From positions 1 through 60,516 of the forward strand of contig JFHB01000189.1 of the NCBI GenBank assembly GCA_000729835.1: 60,516 bases of DNA. Direction: 5' to 3'. Made by a program: the position numbers and the translations under genes. The notes below the pieces were generated by a model. It was not told the DNA's origin. It was given only the letters and a program-made list of their open reading frames with translations, and made no database searches. Origin of the DNA: Atkinsonella hypoxylon. Taxonomy: Eukaryota; Ascomycota; Sordariomycetes; Hypocreales; Clavicipitaceae. This document shows, in pieces, positions 54,996 through 60,516 of the stretch (positions are counted from its first letter, which is position 1; each line of letters starts with the position of its first letter).

Positions 54996-57813
54996 GGGCG
55001 TCGGGCGATTGAAATGAGACGTCGGCTTTTGCTACGGAATAGATGAGACGCGTTTTTCGTAAGAGGTGGCTCTGGTGGGCGCGGTATTATTGGGGAAGAG
55101 GAAGAGCTGGTGGGCACTGACAGGGATAAGGGATAGGATAGAGATTGGACAGGGGGATAGTTATGGTAGGAATAGCGGTAGATAGATGAGGAGGATCAGG
55201 ATTAAAAGGACGAATAAGACGACACCGCTGGCAGATCCGGTCGAGGGCCGCTCTTGCCACTAAAGCTAAAGCTCGAGCCTGCCTCAGGTCAGCTCGCCGC
55301 GCAAGCCCTCCACCAATAAACGCGTCCACATACCACCAGGACTCGATCCCCGGCCCACCTCAGCTCCATCAAAATGTCTATAGAGCCCCTGCATCGAGCC
55401 GCCTCCCCCCCCCCCCAAAGGTCGGCGCGCGACGGGTGTAACGAACGGCTCCATCCTCGTCAGCAAGCACCCGAAGCCAGACAATGACTTGACAGGCAGG
55501 CAGACAGGCAGACAGGCCGACACTTGACCAGAGGTTGTCTAACATCAGAAGGCGCCGAATGTCGTCATGCTGGCAGGCCCGGTCGCCTATCCAAACATGC
55601 AGTGCAGTCCGCTTAACGTCGCGCCCAAGCGAAATCAAAGCTGGAGGTTATTAAATATTGAAAAAGCCGCCCACGTCCACGTCCGCGTCCGCGTTTCTCG
55701 CGCGTCTTTCGTGCGACCAGGATATAACCGGAACAGAATCAATCCTCTTTCAACCAGCTGCAGCTTCCTTTGTTCGCCTGCCGATGAAATCGTACGTTGA
55801 AGCTCTCGCTGCCCAGCGGCAAACGAAGCGCCATCCTTACCAATACATGCATGGCGAGGAGCATCCGTGCACCTCGATACGTGTTCCAAAGCCACAGCTT
55901 ATATTCTCATCGGTACTTCTTTTTTTTTCTTGGACAGCACTTGATGTCATGTGTGTCTCACCAGAGCCATGCATCTGCGTCAAAACGGTCAAAGTCGGCA
56001 AAGATGTCTCTTCCTCGCACCCGTTCGACTCCATCGGGATTTGTCGCCGTGTCTAGCACTCCGTTCACATTCCTCGTAACGACACACAATTTGCTTCTCC
56101 TCTCGTCGGGCAGCTCATGTTCTAAAAATTCTTTGAAACAGGCCAGGCCCTGATATGTCAGTAATTTGATCCAACTCGTCAGCTCACCGGGCGAGTGTGG
56201 TGGCAAGTCGACTCGACGCCATCCTCCTTACTACCTTACCTGTAAACTCGTTACGGCCGGCACTCAACAACGGGCTGTGTTAGTTATTAACCACTTCTTA
56301 CCTCTAGTTACCTACCTAGGTAGCTAAATTCATCCATGGTCTGTCTATACAGTGACTGTCCTCAAAGGCACCTCCAGCTCCATCCAAATCAAGTGTCAAA
56401 TAAGTATCATTTAAACCGTCAAATTCCACTACACAACCTCCAATAACACGAACCCGCGAAGCCACCCAACACCGTCCAGCATCAACATCAACATCGACAT
56501 CGACATCGACAATGTTATCCGCTCCCATCATATCTCACGTCTAGTCACCACGAAGGCCTGCCCTCGCGGCCACCGTAGCAGGTCGTGTCTTCCGCGACCC
56601 TGCCTGCAGTAAAGGCCACCGCTCAACATACAAAACCCCAACGATGATGCATGCGTCGCACTTCATTGGCCCCTTCACGAAATCCTACACAGCCACACGT
56701 GCACACTTGGCCTCCAGACGGGCTAGTCTAGGGCTAGTCTGGGCCTAGTCTGATATCATGTGTACAGCATACGGCCACTAACACCGCGCCGTTTCATCGC
56801 CACTGATAAACCATGGTAGAGACTGGTGCTGGAGGCGTTGCCGCCAGTCCAGGCTGATGATCTGGATAACGTTAAGCTTGTATTTCATCCGCTTGTTTCC
56901 AAGTACGCCAATCAGTCGGCCCTTGAATCCTTCAACTGCCCTCATCTCCAATCAAATATTCAATGCCACCACGATTGTTCTTTCATGAAACAACATCATC
57001 CGTTGTGACGTGGTCTTCGTCTTTACACCGTCTTTAACGGCTTTATTTAAGTTTAACCATTTATAGATGCACCTGTCTTTCCTTTTTCACACTATCTAGT
57101 TGATCATGATACATGCCTCGGCAGGCTGGCGACAGACTATTACATTGACAAGTGTTCCATCAGCAAACATGAAACAACAAACCATCTCCAGCCTCTTGGC
57201 CGCCAATGCGACCAATGAACTTTGACGCGTCTCAAGCAGGTCATTGACAAGCTATCAGGTGAGTCTGCTGGTGGTCAGCGTCTCGCGCTTTTTTAAGGAG
57301 CATTCTGTAGCTTTAATGGTGAGGATGGGACGGCCCGAAAGTCCAGTGGGCATTCCAGTCATGTCTCAGAATCAGTTCATGAAGCTATCGCTTGCAAGTG
57401 ACGAAAAAGGCTTCGAACTGGTGAGCTTTGTGTGGCCATGTCAATGATCAGATGCAACAAAAGTGTTCTTAATCGTGGCATCTTCCTTCACCAGTGACTA
57501 TTTCAAAATAGAATTACATTACAGGGTGGGTAACAGGTCTTTCTCGAAGAGCCAACGACAACTTGTCACTTTGTTTGAAGAAATTGCCGTCAAGACAAAC
57601 ATGAGAAGCTCGTCTCGTCGCGGGTAGGTCAGCACATTTACAGAGACTGAGAGGCAAGATTGCATGAGTTAGCAATACTGTATTAAGTCTATACAAAGCT
57701 ACTGAGTACTTAAGTCTAATCATGTAATTCTCATCAACCACGCCCGCAGTCAACCTGAAGCCACAAGCCTAATCTTCTTTGATGTTGTGTGAACCGAACT
57801 GGCTACTCAACGA

Positions 57814-59189
57814 CTAGATAGCCTGGTGTGCCCCCAACTCGTGCTTCTCGTTGCCTCCTTTGCCAGATGCATCCATCTTTGGATCGTGGTCAATGTTGTG
57901 GTTAGTCCTGGGTCGAGTGGTCGAAGACGTCGCTTCATCCTCGTTCAATTGATGAGGAGGATCAGGAACCCGGTTGTCAACTGGTTTATGAGCATTAATG
58001 GCGTGCCCAGTTGTTTTATCGCTGACTGAGCGCACGAGGACGTCTCTTGCTAAATTGTGGCCACTGTTCAAATTGGCAAAGTAGGTTTTTTTGTCTGTTG
58101 ACATGCCATGAGAAGCAGCTGGGCTGGCCAGGTCAGCCACAGGATCTCGGGATAAGTCATGGTCCGACTCCGGCTTGAGGCTATTTACAGGAGCGGTGTC
58201 ATCATGATAAAGAGTATGAACTGGTTCAGTTCCATGATGCTGGGTCTTTGCATCTGACTCAAGTTTGTGCTGTGAAGGCACATTGCCTGTAACAACAAGT
58301 TCATGTGCGTCCAAAGCATGGTTTCCCAAGAGTTTGGCAATGGTAGGCGCTAGAGCCTTCGATGCCTGGGCGTCATTTGACTTCTTAGCTGGTTCAAAGG
58401 GGACCAGATACTAATGCTGATCCAAGTAATGAACTCGTGGGTAGGCACTGGTATCTGTTGGAGCAAGCAAATCACTGTCTAGGCTGTGCAGAGCAGCCTT
58501 ACCCTGACGTCCAACCTGGTTTTGAGGCAAATTTCTAGCGAAGTCTGGACTTGAATAGCTCATCGGATTGTGGCACCGGTACTGACCGCCAGCGGAATGG
58601 TCATGTGTATGGCCCCCGTGCAACCTCTTGTGCTGCTCTTCTCGTACCAGAATCTCTTGCTCATTTCTAACTATCGTGAGACATGGACAACAGCAGCTGT
58701 CAGAACAATCAGAGACTTCGTTGCCCTGGATGCCGTAAAAGGCTCGTACAGTAGTCTGCATTTTAGCCAGCAGGCAGCTATAGACTAATAATTCGTCAGA
58801 ATTAAGATGTGACAATTATGCACGGAGTTGAGAAACATACATGGGAGGCACAAGGTAAACTGAATGCAATCAGGGTTACAGCAGCCACGGTCAGGAATAT
58901 TTTCTGCATCGTGACCAGAAAGTGCTGCCTTGAGACGTTGAGAAGTTCGAGAGTAGATACCACAAGGCCAGAAAGTTGTGGTTAGACATGCCTTGGCAGT
59001 GAACGCGTCACTTGTACCATCGGTAGCTTGCCACTGCCACGATTGTTGTCGATCTTCTGCTGCCTGCTTCTCCATGATAGCACAAGGGCCGATGCTATAG
59101 AATGGAGTAGGCGGGAGCTGGTAAGTCGCTCGGCTTTCTCGCGGATAGCTGAATATGGAACTCTGCGTACGGCTGATCTGGCGATTCAT
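57814..59189 (-). CDS. PLAC8 cysteine-rich protein with His/Asp repeat tail; in-frame TAG or alternative intron
   Basis: Exon 1 (58841-59189) starts MNRQISRTQSSIFSYP and holds the first Cys block (ACLTTTFWPCGIYSRTSQR, then GCCNPDCIQFTLCLP). A 56-bp GTATGT...ATTAG intron joins it in phase to exon 2 (start 58784), with QTTVRAFYGIQGNEVSD and the second block SCCCPCLTIVRNEQEI. This is the PLAC8 domain, linked in fungi and other eukaryotes to membranes and metal (Cd) resistance. In the same frame a TAG (58411-58413) then stops the protein at 240 aa, yet the frame goes on to 57814 with HxL-x-x-D repeats (HALDAHEL, HKLESD, HDLSRD, HNLARD). A 114-bp GTAAGG...ACCAG intron (58389-58502) would remove the stop and give 401 aa, but also removes one repeat-like unit (HSLDSDLLAP). 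Confidence 0.8.
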
Positions 59190-60516
59190 ACTCAAGCAGA
59201 TCTATAGGTATATCAGGTGCCAAAGTCCGATGATTTGCTGAAGCACTCTGGGCTTGCAATGGAACAGGGTAAGAGACTAGTGGACGAGCGAATATGTTGA
59301 GCCCAACAACTGCGCGGATGACGAAGAAATGCTGAGCCAAACAATGTTCGAGTATGAGATGACGGGCATATGCTCGAGAACGGAGCAACTTGAGAAAAAG
59401 AAACGGAAGATATCTGGGCCCATCAGTCAAATAAATGGCACGAGTGTCAGAGAATATAGAGAAGCAACAATGCGGCAAAAGAAGCAAGAGCAGGTGGCAG
59501 ACAACTAGTGACTTGCCCCGGCCGACCTTGACAGCTGTCGTCATTGAAGACTCGAACGATCTGAGCAACCGTTGACATCTCCTGGAAAGAAACTCAGATG
59601 TTGATAAACCCCATGTCACAGAGTGTGTCCCAGTCCATGGGTGTTATCTGATCACAATTGGCAGGCTTCTTTCTTTGATGAGCTCGACTAGCTGTTGATG
59701 TCACGCATTACCCTCGCTCGTTGAGTCGCGCGATGGTCGTGTGTCGCAAAATCAAACCTCCAACTCCAGCGCTGCCTGACATTAGATTATAATATGCCGA
59801 CGTTGGAAGTCAATTTTATGAAAGCTCCTTGAGGTAAAGATACGAGAAGTAGACTCAACAGACATCCAAATTGGCACGTAGCAGCACATGATGTACCTGA
59901 TAATGCTTTCGGCGTTCACGGACCATACATAACAAGCTCAGGTAGTCATGACGCCGCAAACTTCTTGCGCCCCGCTGCTCAGGACCAGGTTTCAACACAC
60001 ACACGACGTTCTCTCTGGTTTGGCCGCACAACAAGAGGCGCGTTTTTGATATATCGATATTCGGTGCCAGCCAAATCAGCATTCCAGCCAAATCATGGAA
60101 CAGACGCTAATCTTACACCAGATCTCGCTTGTCTCCCGTCTTGTACGATCAGATCTCTCTGCAAGACATGGTTCAGCAGTTCAGGGGTCTAGTATGATAA
60201 ACAGAGTATGGCCTGAATACGGAATAGTGAAAGTTCGCATTGACTGTAACCACATGACAAGGGTTGATTGTTTGAATGGATCATACTTTGCGAGTTCGCA
60301 ATATTGATGTATGAAGCAATCCTGTTTGAGTCATTTCATGTCATATGAGCCAGGGAAAGCGAGATCTGCGGTCTAGTCTGGTCTGGTCTGTAACGTAGAA
60401 AGGGACTGACTCACAGTCTACAGTACAGGATGCTCCAATCTAAGGATACTTTCACCTGACGCTTAGTCTGAAGCAGTATTCATTGTCCAGCAATCAGGCA
60501 AGGCACACAGGGGATA
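59190..60516. other. Region upstream of the PLAC8 gene to the window edge
   Basis: Promoter of the PLAC8 gene and sequence beyond. A long minus frame (59095-59619) overlaps the first coding exon in another frame and has no motif. No further gene is supported up to the right edge. Confidence 0.4.

Larger units (their letters stand above)
54007..57813. other. Long intergenic region, low complexity
   Basis: About 3.8 kb with no supported gene. Includes two short tandem arrays (54867, 54976), a C-rich run (55406-55418), a GACAGGCA array near 55490 and a TACCTAGGTA word (56309). Open frames on both strands code for low-complexity protein without motifs; none has an ATG plus splice structure worth reporting. 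Confidence 0.5.

Noticed and set aside
58415..58502. Other intron choices around the PLAC8 TAG (acceptor CATTAG)
   Set aside because: With the GTAAGG donor this acceptor is out of phase; a phase-0 donor (GTTGGA) is poor.
59095..59619. 174-codon minus frame upstream of the PLAC8 gene
   Set aside because: Overlaps the true PLAC8 first exon in a different frame and shows no domain.
1..60516. CRISPR arrays, rRNA operons or prokaryotic-type operons
   Set aside because: No spacer-repeat arrays or rRNA-like sequence; genes have spliceosomal introns, so the window is eukaryotic.

Overview
The window reads as nuclear DNA of a filamentous ascomycete (Pezizomycotina). Genes are spread over both strands. 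Most are broken by short GT-AG introns of about 55-200 bp with CTRAC-type branch sites, and the proteins are typical fungal ones (Nob1, Nop10, Cfd1, AdoMet decarboxylase, an Mtr-type amino-acid permease, a fungal PLAC8 protein). AT-rich, TpA-rich tracts look like repeats decayed by RIP. A sordariomycete, perhaps hypocrealean, is my guess from overall flavour only. Exon models below were built by reading splice sites and checking phase by hand.

Left part (1-24.1 kb), mostly conserved core genes. A thiolase-like gene running off the left edge is divergent from an enoyl-CoA hydratase/isomerase gene. An amino-acid permease with a hidden 20-codon last exon follows. A repeat-rich intergenic stretch (5.8-10.8 kb) leads to NOB1 and NOP10, a convergent pair that both act in ribosome biogenesis and both have CACGTG boxes upstream. 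Then come AdoMet decarboxylase (polyamines), CFD1 (cytosolic Fe-S assembly), an unrecognised four-membrane-span protein in four exons, and a six-exon CobW-type GTPase.

Middle part (24.1-45.7 kb), the accessory region. A large cholesterol-oxidase-like GMC flavoenzyme fused to an alpha/beta hydrolase appears frameshifted at its last splice junction. After a gene-poor stretch come remnants of a P450, a DUF1214-like protein (stop plus frameshift), a truncated Sec14-like gene and a WD-like fragment. Next are an intact P-loop sulfotransferase-like gene and an intact secondary-metabolism-type geranylgeranyl diphosphate synthase. Two pairs of short inverted repeats frame this end. I read it as a decayed or rearranged terpenoid-type locus in which the prenyl synthase survives.

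Right part (45.7-60.5 kb), again mostly housekeeping: formyltetrahydrofolate deformylase, a PAP2 lipid phosphatase, thymidylate kinase, an uncharacterised KEN-box protein, and a PLAC8 cysteine-rich protein. The His/Asp repeat tail of the PLAC8 protein is interrupted by an in-frame TAG that an alternative 114-bp intron would remove.
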